Shown: piece after piece, positions 10,071-20,720 of the stretch
Position numbering within the stretch: the first letter of the stretch is position 1
Layout of the letters: each line of letters starts with the position of its first letter
Assembly: GCA_016081115.2 (NCBI GenBank)
Contig: CM071934.1
Location: forward strand, 60,249,267 to 60,313,266
Direction of reading: 5' to 3'
Origin: Rehmannia glutinosa
Lineage: Eukaryota > Streptophyta > Magnoliopsida > Lamiales > Orobanchaceae
Length of the DNA stretch: 64,000 bases
Position numbers and translations under genes: made by a program
The notes under the pieces: generated by a model
What the model saw: the letters and a program-made list of their open reading frames with translations, nothing else
What the model was told of the DNA's origin: nothing
Database searches by the model: none

Positions 10071-10773
10071 GAAGGTGGCCATTCGGATGGTATCGAACGG
10101 GACTCTCCTAAGACGGTGTGGTTCGGGGAAAGAACCAAGCGGAAGGTAGTGGGCATGTGACAGGGGGTCAAGAGGGCGTCACAAATAAGGAACGGCTCTA
10201 GCAGGCTTCTAGGTGGAGGGGAACATAAATGATCGACCCCAAACTTCTTGAGTCCCTCACGTTTATAGAACATCTAAAGCATTAATACAATACATCATGC
10301 AAAATACTATAGCATTTATCAAGGGCAATAGAGAGTTGGGAAACAAACCCCACCTAGAAAGTTTGTTGAATATAATAGAAATTGAATTATTGAATGCAAG
10401 TGTTTCTAATCCTCGCTCGATAATTCATCCCAATAGAAATAGAGAAATAAAAATCACTAATCAAAACCTCAAAATTTTTGAACTTGTAAACTTAGAAATA
10501 ATATTCTAAAATATTAAATGGGGGCTTAATAAATTATTAAATAAGGTTGAAGGCTAAATTAGAATTAATTGTCAAGATTTGGATCGGTCAAAATTGAGTC
10601 AAAAGTTGTATATGAAGAGGTTTTATCTTTGGAGGGAAAAATTGGTATTTGCTAAGGATTTTGGTCAATAGGCTATTTTGAATTGTTTAGGAGCTGAGGG
10701 GCGAATCTGTAATTTATAGTAAGTAGGAACTAAAATTCCAATTCCCTACAACTCAAATTAGCATCCCCTCCCA

Positions 10774-10977
10774 TTTTTTTTGACGCCCACAATGGTCAGG
10801 GGCACAGACCCCACACTTCTTTCGGACTATGGGATATCCGTCCTTCTAGGGATGGTCCTAATCTCTAGGGGAGGAGGAGCAAATCCCAACCCCTAACTCT
10901 GCGATAGTCAAGGTTTGAACCCAAGACTTTGAGGTGCAATTGCAAACTCAAGGCCGCTAGGCCAACCCTTGGGGGTT
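10774..10977 (-). mobile_element. tRNA-derived SINE
   Basis: On the minus strand the head carries TGGCCTAGCGG (10,954-10,964), a good Pol III A box. GGGTTCAAACC (10,912-10,922) follows, a good B box at tRNA-like spacing of about 30 bp. A tRNA-unrelated body ends in GGGCGTC and an A8 tail (10,774-10,781 as T8 on the plus strand). Flanking target duplications are not clear. It sits inside the LTR fragment, so it inserted later than that LTR. Confidence 0.75.
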
Positions 10978-10984
10978 ACAACTC

Positions 10985-11172
10985 CCCACCTTCACTATTC
11001 ATTTTTTCTCCCTTTCTCTCTTATCTTCCCCGTGAACCTCCCTCTCTCTCTTTATATTTTATTTTTTCTTTCATTTCTTTCCTTTCCCATCTCTCTTTAT
11101 TCTTCTTGCTTCACCTTTTTTGTTTTTGTTTTTCTTTTTCCTTTTTTTTTGATTTTTTTTGTCCTCCCTCAA
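10985..11172. repeat. Polypyrimidine tract (CT-rich)
   Basis: A nearly unbroken C/T run belonging to the LTR. A purine version occupies the corresponding place in the inverted LTR at 56,640-56,910. ORFs through it (Phe/Ser/Leu only) are compositional artefacts. Confidence 0.7.
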
Positions 11173-11379
11173 TAGCCCACACACACTCCCACATTCCACG
11201 ACATAAGCCAAATCGGGCAATGTTGGCGGCGATTTGTGATTTCGGTTTTATAGGTGGTAGAGACTTTTGTGATCTCGCTCGAATGGCTAAATAAGATAGC
11301 TAATAAGTGATTTGTAAATAAAGCTGTTGCAATAGAAAAACCTTTGATACTTCTATGAGTGCTTCTCCTTTAGCTTATT

Positions 11380-12147
11380 GAGGAAGACATCATTCCCTTG
11401 TGTTTTCTTGATCCGTTGCCTCAAAGTTGGCTGAATCGTCAATGCCGCTATCACCATAATGGTATGTTTTGGAGGCTACACAAAATCTAACTTTAGGTTG
11501 GCAAAATCCTCGGCAAGGATTCTTGTTGAGTTCGTAATTTCACTAGTTTCCCCTTTGTTCATTACGCCAAGTGCATCGCTACCATATTCACTTTTTCTAG
11601 ATGGTAATGGATAGTGCAATCGTAATCATTTACCAATTCTAACAACCTTTTTGGCGCATATATAACTCTTTTTCGAGTGAAGAAGTATTTCGGACTTTTG
11701 TGGTGAGTGTAGATCTCACATTCTCCACCATAAATGTAGTGACACCAAATCTTTATGACGTGTAACACTAAAGCTAGCTCTAACTCGTGAATGGGGTAAT
11801 TTGCTCGCGGATCTTGATTGCCTTGGCGTGTAGATGATGACCTTGTTTTGTTGCATCAACACGCATCATAGTCCTAACCGAGGCATCCGTGTATACAACA
11901 AATCTTTTAGCTCAAGCGGGGATCGTCAAAATTGGTGTTGACACCAATCTTTGTTTCAAGTCTTGAAAACTTTCCTCACATTTTTCGGTCCATTCAAATT
12001 TCTCATTCTTTTTTGTTAATGGAGTAAATGGTCTTATAATCTTTAAAAAGTCTTAGATAAATCTTCTATAGTAGCCCGCCAATCCCAAAAAGCTTCAGTA
12101 TTTTGCTTGCATTTTTTAGCTTTCCAATTCATTACTATTTCCACCTT
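11380..12147 (-). pseudogene. Ty3/gypsy RNase H and RT connection fragment
   Basis: The minus-strand translation includes FEWTEKCEESFQDLKQRL, then IKIWCHYIYGGECEIYTHHK, then a block ending NDYDCTIHYHLEKVNMVAMH. This is the standard end of RT and the RNase H domain of plant Ty3/gypsy polyproteins (family wording: WRHYLYG, TDHKSL, DYD..I.YHPGKAN). The DHK aspartate has become histidine (THHK), and the A-D-A-L-S terminus is damaged. Several stops are present. Confidence 0.8.
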
Positions 12148-14075
12148 TGTTGGGTTTGTTGGTATTTGGTCTTTGGAAAAATGGGTGTTGTCCCGATTTT
12201 GACCAAATAATTAAGTGGTTTCCATTAGTGAAAAATAGAATTAAATTATTTGTAAAAATTCTAACTAAGAGAGCGAGATGAGAATAGCATTTGGAATTTC
12301 TCAAAACCAATTAGGGTGAATGAGAAATTAATGATAGAAGTTAGCCACTTAATACAAGAAAAATGGTATGGAAAATGGAAAATGTGGGGAAGGAGAAATG
12401 CTCCATCCCACATAGGAAAATGAGGCAAAGTTTCCTCACTTGATATATCCCAAGTTGGACTTATGGGTTTGGGCCTTGGGGCACCCAAGTTTTTAAAGGG
12501 GTGGGGACCTACATGTTTGTGGGTTTGGTTCAAAGCACACTGCGCGCGCGCGTGCCCGTCGCCGCCCAGGGCTCGTCTCGGCCCGGCCGGGTTCGGGTTG
12601 TGGGTCGGGGTCGCGGTCGTGGCTTGGGCTTGGGCTTCAAGGCCCTTATTCTTTTTGAACCAAAAACCTTTATAATAAATAAATAATTAATTTTAATTAA
12701 TTAATTAACTGATTCAAGCGAGAAGTCGGGTCGTGCGTCAAGGCGAACTTGTTCGCATCCAAGCACGGCCCATGCGTCTGGTCGTGTCTCAAGTCGAAAC
12801 TTTGTCAATCCTTTCGCATCCGATCACGGGCACATGCACGGGCCATGCGCTGGTCATGCGTCGTCACGAAAGGTGAGCAGATGCACCTATTCGGTGTAAA
12901 CTGTCTTTTCGAGCCAAAAGACGTGTTCTTTCCATACGAGGCACCGATGCCTATAAAACTCGACCCTGTAGATGGAATAAACACACGAAATCATCGAGAT
13001 AAATAAACCGGTCATTTTGCATTCGAGCATATTGACTTCCCTCCTTCTAAAAATTCCACTAAGAGAGTAGATGAGAATAGCATTTGGAATTTCTCAAAAC
13101 CAATTTCGGGTGAATGAGAAATTAATGATAGAAGTTAGCCACTTAGTACAAGAAAAATGGTATGAAAAATGGGAAATGTGGGGAATGAGAAATGTTCCAT
13201 CCCACATAGGCAAAGGAGGCAAAGTTTGCTCACTTGATATATCCCAAGTTGGACTTATGGGTTTGGGCCCTTGGGGCACCCAAGTTTTTAAAGGGGTGAG
13301 GACCTACATCTTTGTGGGTTCGCGCGCGCCCGCCCGCCGGCTCGGCCGGCCCAGGTCCGGTCGTGGGGTCGGGGTTGCGGGCGATGGGCTTGGGCTTCAA
13401 GGCCCTTATTCTTTTTGGACCAAAAATCTTTAAAATAAATAATTAATTAATTTTAATTAATTAATTAACGGATTCCAACTAGGTAGTGTTCGCATCCGCA
13501 CACGGGCGGACGCACGGCCCACGCGTCGGGTCGTGCGTCAAGGCAAACTCGTTCGCATCCAAGCACGGACTGACGCACGACCCGTGCGTCAAGTCAAAAC
13601 TTTGTCAATCCTTTCGCATCCGAGCACGGGCACACGCACGGGCCGTGCGTCGATGCGAAAGGCTGAACAGATGCACCTGTTCAGTGTAAACCTGTCTTTT
13701 CGAGCCAAAAGACGTGTTCTTTCCATACGAGGCACCCGATGCCTATAAAACTCGACCCCTGTAGATGGAATAAACACACGAAATCATCAGACAAATAAAC
13801 TGGTCATTTTGCATTCGAGCATATTGACTTCCCTCCTTCAAAAGCTTGAAAGTCAGAAACACTTAGAGTTCGTTGTGTTTCGGGTTTGCAAATCTTCGTA
13901 ATCGAAAGCGAAATATTCGTTGTATCTTAGGGACGTACGCTGGAACCGTTAGCACTTCTATACGGGGCATTTTTGTCTTGCGGAGACTGAATCCAATTCA
14001 GGCCTCGACTAAGCCAAAACATCCAAATACTTAGCCATTTTTCGAAACAGAAACATTTTCTAAATTTACCCAACA
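12148..14075 (+). mobile_element. Solo LTR inserted in the RT of the older element
   Basis: Bounded by TGTTGGGT (12,148) and ACCCAACA (to 14,075), a matched LTR inverted terminus. Gypsy RT coding resumes on both sides, so the boundaries are well placed. The orientation is plus, judged from TATA-like CTATAAAACT at 12,951 and 13,743, each followed by AATAAA-type signals. There is no internal domain. The five bases on each side (ACCTT and GGGTT) do not match, so the duplication has decayed or a boundary is off by a few bases. Confidence 0.65.
12254..13839 (+). repeat. 795-bp tandem duplication inside the LTR
   Basis: Unit 1 (12,254-13,048) and unit 2 (13,049-13,839) both start AAAAATTC and run through ATGAGAATAGCATTTGG. 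Both then pass through a GC-rich block and TTAATTAATTAA to a TATA box and CATATTGACTTCCCTCCTT. Divergence is highest in the GC-rich block. The promoter region of the LTR is thereby doubled. Confidence 0.85.
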
Positions 14076-15000
14076 GGGTTTACTCAATCATTTCGGATGT
14101 GACTATGTGCCCTATAAATGCAATTATGTCTAACGAATTCATACTTGATAAATTTAGCATATAGTTTCCAACAAGAAAGTCTCAAAGACAATGTGAAGGT
14201 GCTCTTCATGGTACTCTCGACCATGCGAGTATATCAGTATATCATGAATGATATCACAAATTTGTCCAGGTAGGTGTGACATATTATGTCAATCAAGTCC
14301 ATGAATTATGTTGGTGCATTTGTTAACCCAAACGGTATTACGATAAACTCGAAATATCCAGAGTTTTGAATATAGTTTTAGGAGGGACACATTCTTTAAT
14401 CTTTAGCTGATGGTAACTGGATCTTAAGTCAATCTTTGAGAACATGTTGGCTCTCTTCAGTTGATCAAATATGTCTTCTATTTGAGGCAACAAGCATTTA
14501 TTCTTGATAGTTAACCCATTATATCGCGATAATCGATACATATTTGAAGTGATCCATCTTTCTTCTTTACAAAAAATATTGGTGCTCCCCGCGAAGAGAC
14601 ATTCGGTCGGATAAAATTCTTGTCTAAAGGTTCCTAGATATGGACTTTTAGATCTTGCAATTCTTTTGGAGCCATTCTGTGAGGTGCCAATGAAACAGGC
14701 GCCGGTCCAGGCACCAAATCGATTGTGAATTCCATTTGGTGATTCGGTGGAATCCCAGGTAGGTTGTTCGAAAACACATATCTCCCAAATCTTCGGAAGC
14801 CTAATCACGTCTAGATGATTGGACGAAGGTCAAAAAATGGATACAAGATTGTTATGTATCTGATGATGAGGGAGATATCTTAGAGATGGATTCAACAAAC
14901 ATGCTTACGTCTATAATGGGTATGAGTGATTTAGCAACCTAGATTTTGATTCCTCTACATTCTACGATGATACGAATGGAGCTTATATTCAAGTTTAATC
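14076..15000 (-). pseudogene. Ty3/gypsy reverse transcriptase (5' part) and protease end
   Basis: The minus-strand frame contains RPNVSSRGAPIFFVKKKDG, then LTIKNKCLLPQIEDIFDQL, ANMFSKIDLRSSYHQLKIKE, MPFGLTNAPT and DILIYS. These are RT motifs 1-5 in correct order. The YxDD catalytic stretch is degraded (a H-D-I-L-I-Y-S remnant without the leading I-D). The segment above 14,810 resembles the spacer after protease. Frameshifts and stops break it. It is the upstream half of the RT split by the LTR at 12,148-14,075. Confidence 0.85.
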
Positions 15001-15476
15001 CCATTTTTTCTTCTTTTTATTTTTGTTAATCGTTTTAAATATTTTAGAACTTAGAATAACACATTTTAGATTTTAAATTTATTTACTTTACAAAATATGG
15101 AAGGGTTAAACTGACCCTTAACAGTAGTTGACCCGGGATGGGGATCATGACCGCCGCACAACAGTGCCCGCGGTTAAGGATTGGGCGGGTCATGAATCAT
15201 TCGTGCCCAGACTAGGCCCAAGTACTACCCATGTGATAACACATGAACAAATAAAAGATATTCCATACACAAATACAAGCATGAAAATTGATAATTTTCT
15301 TTTATACTTTTAAAAAGAAAACATTATTTATTTACAGAAGAAGTTAAGTAATACCAAATTTGTAAATTAGAGTAAATTATAAAAATTATCTTAAAAAGTT
15401 CCTTTTTCTTTAAGTTTGTAAATTATAAATACCTTATTCATGTTTATTCCTATCTTACAAATTATACTCATTGAGA

Positions 15477-15519
<43 letters not shown>

Positions 15520-17476
15520 GAGACTTCTAACTAAACACTTTTCCCACCCATTTTTCATTCCTAAAAAAACTAAATAAAAATTCTTCTAAAAAAAGTAATA
15601 GAAATCTAAGGAAAAATAAGTAATAAAAATTTATGATTTTATAATTTTTAGTAGTCAGTTTTTCTTTCAATAAATCACCTTTTAAAGTTATATAAAAAGT
15701 TGAATTATGTAAAATTACGTTCCAAATCTTTGTATCTTGCATTAAAAAAAAAGAAATTAATATTTTTTTCATTTTAGATCTATTTTGACTATAATACATC
15801 TAATTAATCATTTTTTTTTTACTATATTCAGTTTGATACCGATATTGATATATACAATAAAAAATAAACATAATGAATAAATATATATAAGACATATTTA
15901 CTCATTATTTTTTAATGTTCTTTAAAATTGTGCAATTCAAGCTATTATATATCAATTTGTATATTCGTGTATTTTGGTTATTTATGATATATATGTAGTT
16001 GTTAGTTAAATGTATCCTATTTCTTCATAATTATATAGAATTGTATTTAAGTTGATTGAATTCAACAAAAAAACTTATTTTAATTGAAGAAAATATTTCA
16101 AACTATGCATCTAAATATTATACATACATATATATATATATTCATGTAAGAAGATATTAAATCCTTATTTAATATGAAATTATATTCATAATATTTTTTT
16201 ATATATGAAAAATTATTTTTTTATATTTATTGACATATTTTCATGTTAATAGAAATTAATGTTTATATTTATCAATGAATATCAATATTCGACTTTTAAA
16301 GTTCTATATATGGACTATTAGATATGAATTTTTCTAGTTTGATATTTGCTTTTTGATATATGTGTATATATTAATAGAATAGTTTTTATTTTTTTGAAAT
16401 ATTTTATTTTCCCATAAAATTATGTTCCTAAATATAAACATGATTTTATTTAATTTTTTTAATAATTCTAACAATTGTTCAACTTTCTAAAGCTGAAAAT
16501 AGAATTTGAATTGACATTATTATTGATTGCATTGAATAATAATACACACAATATTCAGCATTTGGGCAGTTAGATTTCATTTCAAATATTTACTTTCTTA
16601 TAAATAAATATATTCAATATATAGGTACAATTCACATTTATAAAAATTTATTATCAACCAAATATTGTAAAAAAAGAGTTTTTATAGTTTATAATAATAT
16701 ATTGTTATATTGTTTAATCATATGATTTATAATCAAACTAATTATCTTTATATATTAATTATTTATTGAATTTTTAAACTTTTTCCAATCACTAAAAAAT
16801 ATTTTTGTAAAAATTTGTGCATCACAGAGTCTAAAAAATACAAAAAATAAGAACCCAAATAGAACATAATGATTGGAAATCCAAATAATACAATACTGAT
16901 CTCCACAAAAAAATTAAAAAATTTAAAATTGACTTAATGAATAAATAAAATACATAATCAAATTTGCAAAAAAAAAATCTCCAAAAATTAAATTTAATAA
17001 AATCAATAATATTGCCAAAATTATATTTTATCGTCTCATATTTTCTTAAGTAATATACTTAGTTCTTACAGATATGAATAACTTTGGAAAATAAATTTAT
17101 ATCCAAATTTACTACTATAACCTGAAAATTAAATATGACATATATTTTCATACTTATTAAGAAATATGACTAAAACGAAATGGGCGATGAATGTGCGTCT
17201 GTGCAGTTTTATGATAAATTGGTTTCTGAATATCGGATACAAATACATAAACTTGAATATTTTTTTAATAATTCTTAGGTATGATATTTTTTCCTTTTAA
17301 CTTTATCAATTAAAAACATTAAATAATATTTCATTTCTATTGTTTGATGATATATTAATATTATTACAATGCATGAGATATAATCCGTATAACTATTAAG
17401 AAAATACAAATATCATAGTACAAAATAGACGTCTTACAAATATATCCGTGCATCATACGAGCAAAAAACTAGTGTT
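15001..17476. other. Very AT-rich intergenic sequence
   Basis: No gene or element ends are recognised. 15,120-15,260 is a short GC-richer island without coding features. The rest is A/T tracts. Confidence 0.5.
15485..15514. repeat. (TA)n microsatellite
   Basis: Fifteen TA repeats. Confidence 0.9.
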
Positions 17477-17583
17477 CACTAGTACAAAAAGTACCATAAA
17501 AATCGCATAATATGCATCGGTTTCCATGATAACAGATGCCTAAAGTGGGCCGGTGGCAATTTTGAAAATAAAACAAAGTCTTT

Positions 17584-17615
17584 ATGCATCGGTTGTTAAT
17601 GAACAACCGATGCAT
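17584..17615. promoter_or_regulatory. Subterminal palindrome of the CACTA element
   Basis: ATGCATCGGTTGTT and AACAACCGATGCAT face each other with a short TAATG-type centre. Similar motifs recur at about 17,654-17,735 and 18,910-19,060 in both orientations. They are likely transposase-accessory protein binding sites. Confidence 0.65.
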
Positions 17616-17830
17616 ATAATCTTTTTTAATTTTTTCATTAAATTAATAACATTGGGTGTCGGTTTTTCTTTAACGACCGATACCTAAAAGAAACTTTAGG
17701 CAGCAGTCTCTTAATAAAAACCGACACCCAAACTCATTTTTATTTTTTAATAAAACAATCCCCACTTGATATTTGTCGCTTTACTTTGTGAAACCAATAT
17801 GCTTTCCATATGTAAATACTGCGGAATACG

Positions 17831-17974
17831 TTAGTCTCCTGAGAGCTTCGATTTTACTTTCTTTTAATATAATGTTTTTTCAACTCATGCGCAAAACCTG
17901 GTTTAGTCTCCTGAGAGCTTCGATTTTTACTTTCTTTTAATATAATGTTTTTTCAACTCATCGCAAAACCTGGT
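17831..17974. repeat. Two-unit 72-bp tandem repeat in the CACTA interior
   Basis: Both units begin TTAGTCTCCTGAGAGCTTCG and end CGCAAAACCTGG, starting at 17,831 and 17,903. They differ by single-base indels only, so the duplication is recent. Confidence 0.9.
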
Positions 17975-18228
17975 TTGCTATTTTTGCTCCATTCTAAAGA
18001 ATGTGGTTCATGGGAGTCACTGTTCCGCATTAGTACATCCATCTTATAATTGAATTTTGGATTTATCACTTATTGCGGGATTACTAGGAAAGAAGCTTAG
18101 GTGTCATTATTATATCAATCGGTTGTGCAGCTTCGTACCTTGAGGTTAGCTTCCCACAAACTCTTGAATCAATGATTGTTCTTTCTTGTTATTCTCTTCA
18201 TAAATGATATCATGTCACATTTTTCTAT

Positions 18229-18471
18229 GGATTAATTATAAAAACTATATCCTAATTACAAAAAAACGTAGTCATTTCTCGAATTACAAATACTACTTGA
18301 CATTTGTTTCTCTTTTTACAATTGCACCTTCTTGAAAGGGTATTTGTTAGGTAAATACAAATCTCAAGGAGTGTTCGTAACACTTTAAGGAGACATTTGT
18401 AATTTTGAAAGATGATTGAAGTTTTTGATTAAGGCTTAAGCTAAACCTCGGGGTAGTTTTTGTAATTATCC
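18229..18471. mobile_element. MULE-type MITE nested in the CACTA element
   Basis: The left end GGATTAATTATAAAAACTAT and the inverted right end GGATAATTACAAAAACTACC match. The internal CCTCGGGGTAG block also matches the MITE at 21,141. The flanks TTTTTCTAT and TTTTTCCTT are a plausible decayed 9-bp target duplication. It is a sibling of the intronic copy in the GT61 gene. Confidence 0.6.
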
Positions 18472-19150
18472 TTTTTCCTTATTGGTTTTTCGGATAGGAT
18501 CATTCGGTCAGCAGTTGTAGGTAGCAACTTCAACTTTGCAAATACTGACCTGAGGGTGGAGTCCTCACCGCAAAATTTTAATTTGAACATTCATACAAAC
18601 ATTAGTAGCTTGTGAGTTGTGACAAGGTTTTATTTAATTTTTATTCATTTGTTGTAATTGCTAAGTTAGTACTTAGGCAACTCTTGTTCATTTGTGTAAG
18701 TTTATTCATCCATATGGAGCCGCTTTATTCGATACATAGATAGTATGTTGGAAAAAAATGTTGTTGAATTGTTGAATTGTTTTATCTTTTTTTTTTGTTT
18801 ATGGCATGTTAGATTGTGCGTGTATATTCGAGTTCGGATATTGCGCATAGAAGGGTACAAAATTACTATGAAAATTAATTTAAAAAAATTGTAATAGGTG
18901 GTGTTTGCTAGAAACAACCGACGCCTATTTAGAGAACCTTAGGCGTCGGTTTTAACTGAAAGACCGATGCTTATTGTCTACTAAAGGTGTCGGTTGTTGT
19001 AGAGAAACCGACACTGATTGTAAACAAGCATCGGTTACAACCGACACCAAAACTCGAAGTATTAGTGTCGCCGCCATGCGTGTGGCTTCAAAAATTGATG
19101 CTTATTATCGTTTACAACCGACAAGAATGGCCAATTATGTACTAGTGGTT

Positions 19151-20720
19151 TGTAAAGTAAGACAAATTTTAAAAGGGGGCATTTAATTTCTATATTTCGA
19201 ACCTATTTAAAGATAATTTTTATCCAAAATATTTATCAAATTTCTGAGAAAAAAATTGTGCGACATCTGGCTGATTTTTTTTAGAAAAAAAAAAGATAGA
19301 GAAAATTCTTAGGGAGTTCAGAAGAGATCATTGTTGGTACATATTAGTAATGCTCCGTGTAAAAATTTAAAAAATGTGTTATCAAACTTTGTCTCTATCA
19401 AGTGGATGTAGCACACGGTGAATTACCGAAATTCTCGTCTCTATTATGAAGATCCAACTAAATCACGCAAAAGAAACATTTCTATGAGCTGAGAGACAAA
19501 TATTTGTTTAGATGTCACTTTTCTCTTCAACCAATCCCTCAGTGCCTTATACCTCATAATCGCTCTCTGGCCCGCACCACCATTGCTTAAGTCATTAGAG
19601 TAGGTAATCAAGCAACACTTTGTTTGCCACAATTGTATTAATTTAAGGTTAATTATGAAAACACTCACCCAAATTTGATATGTTTACACAAATCACTCAT
19701 TGATTATCTAAATTTCTAATTTATAGCAATTTGTTTGCCCATGTTTTATATTATAGTATCTCTCTAAATAGGAACAATTTACAAAATGAAGAAAAATATC
19801 AAATGAGTACTGTAAATTATAAACTTAGTGTGATAGTTTCTTTAAAAGATTAAACCTCAAAGGTTAATTTTATAATTGACCCTAATATTTGTCTTCCCTT
19901 TTGAGTCTCTTTTGTTCATTTTGTCTTCTTTTTATATGTTTCTTTTCTTTGGATAAAGGGTATTGAACAATTATATATATGTAGCTAGTTGCGTAGATAT
20001 ATTTGTTTACGATCCTATCCGATTTGTTATATCGTAAGAAAATAATCTTGCAGCTTATACTCACACATCAGCATGCACGTATAAATTCATGTATGCCATA
20101 TATTGCAAAATGTCGACCGACAGCCATAGTTTATTTTTAAGAACTTTTGAAATTATTTGGCCACAAAATAAAATAACATAATTAAATTGGTACATACCCG
20201 CAAGAAAGGGCCACGGAGGACTAAATTTCCATTGTTTAGGTATGTATTTACTTAATTCCCTTAGTTAGCCTCGATCTTATTATGATATTCTCTCACCAGC
20301 TACCAATTTTTGGACTCATGCACAGACTTTGTGACTTATATTCAGCAATGATTTTTCGAAATAATTTCACTAGCTAGTTTTGTAATGGTTTCAGTTGAAA
20401 TTTTCCTTTCAACGCATTATAGTATCAATTAACAACCACTGCCACCTAAACATATTATGATGTTTTTCAATTGCCATTAGCACAAGTCCTTTTCAACTCT
20501 CACACTAATTAATCAGTAAAAGAAATACCCAATAATTAATAAATAATAAAGTCATAAAGGGCTTGAATTGTAGCTATATTATTTGCATTGCATGGTCTTG
20601 TTTGTATTATTGACTTATAGAGTGTTGAGTTTAAGCAATATTTTGTGCTAGCATTCTAAGCAAAGTGGAGGCACTTTATATAAAAAGAGTGTAATTTAGC
20701 AACTTCATTTACAAGTAAAG
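19151..20720. other. Upstream region of the GT61 gene
   Basis: AT-rich with no gene. It should hold the promoter of the downstream gene. I see no repeat ends. Confidence 0.5.
20675..20686 (+). promoter_or_regulatory. TATA box of the GT61 gene
   Basis: TTTATATAAAAA lies about 35-45 bp upstream of the ATG at 20,721, implying a very short 5' untranslated leader starting near 20,710. Confidence 0.6.

Larger units (their letters stand above)
10280..11300 (-). repeat. LTR fragment of the chromovirus-type element
   Basis: Inverted relative to 56,496-57,768, it shares blocks in the same order: ATCATGCAAAATA near AAACAAACCCCACCT, then AATCAAAACCTC, then AAGGCTAAATT..AATT, then a long pyrimidine tract. 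The termini are not clear. A SINE interrupts it. Confidence 0.55.
10280..15000 (-). mobile_element. Decayed Ty3/gypsy chromovirus-type element, disrupted
   Basis: Minus strand. An LTR part (about 10,280-11,300) is followed upstream by RNase H/late RT sequence (11,380-12,147), then, after a foreign LTR (12,148-14,075), by the main RT and the end of protease (14,076-15,000). RT text flows across the insertion: AFIGHIV lies on the right and KVEIVMNW on the left, as expected between the RT thumb and connection. Integrase should lie between RNase H and the 3' LTR, but only about 80-260 bp remain, so it is deleted. Gag and the 5' LTR are absent. The family call is from RT/RNase H wording typical of plant chromoviruses. 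Confidence 0.7.
17477..19147. mobile_element. Non-autonomous CACTA (En/Spm-type) transposon
   Basis: The left end CACTAGTACA and right end TGTACTAGTG are inverted repeats, flanked on both sides by GTT (17,474-17,476 and 19,148-19,150), the 3-bp duplication expected for CACTA. Subterminal regions on both sides carry many copies of an ATCGGTT/AACCGAT-type motif arranged as hairpins, such as the perfect palindrome around 17,584-17,615. These are typical binding sites for the element's own TNPA-like protein. At 1,671 bp with no transposase coding it depends on another element. A smaller MITE and a 72-bp tandem repeat lie inside. Confidence 0.88.

Noticed and set aside
10929..11294. Phe/Ser/Leu-rich ORFs in the CT-rich tract
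   Set aside because: Composition-driven; the tract belongs to an LTR.
14338..14808. 156-codon ORF as a host gene
   Set aside because: It is Ty3/gypsy reverse transcriptase.
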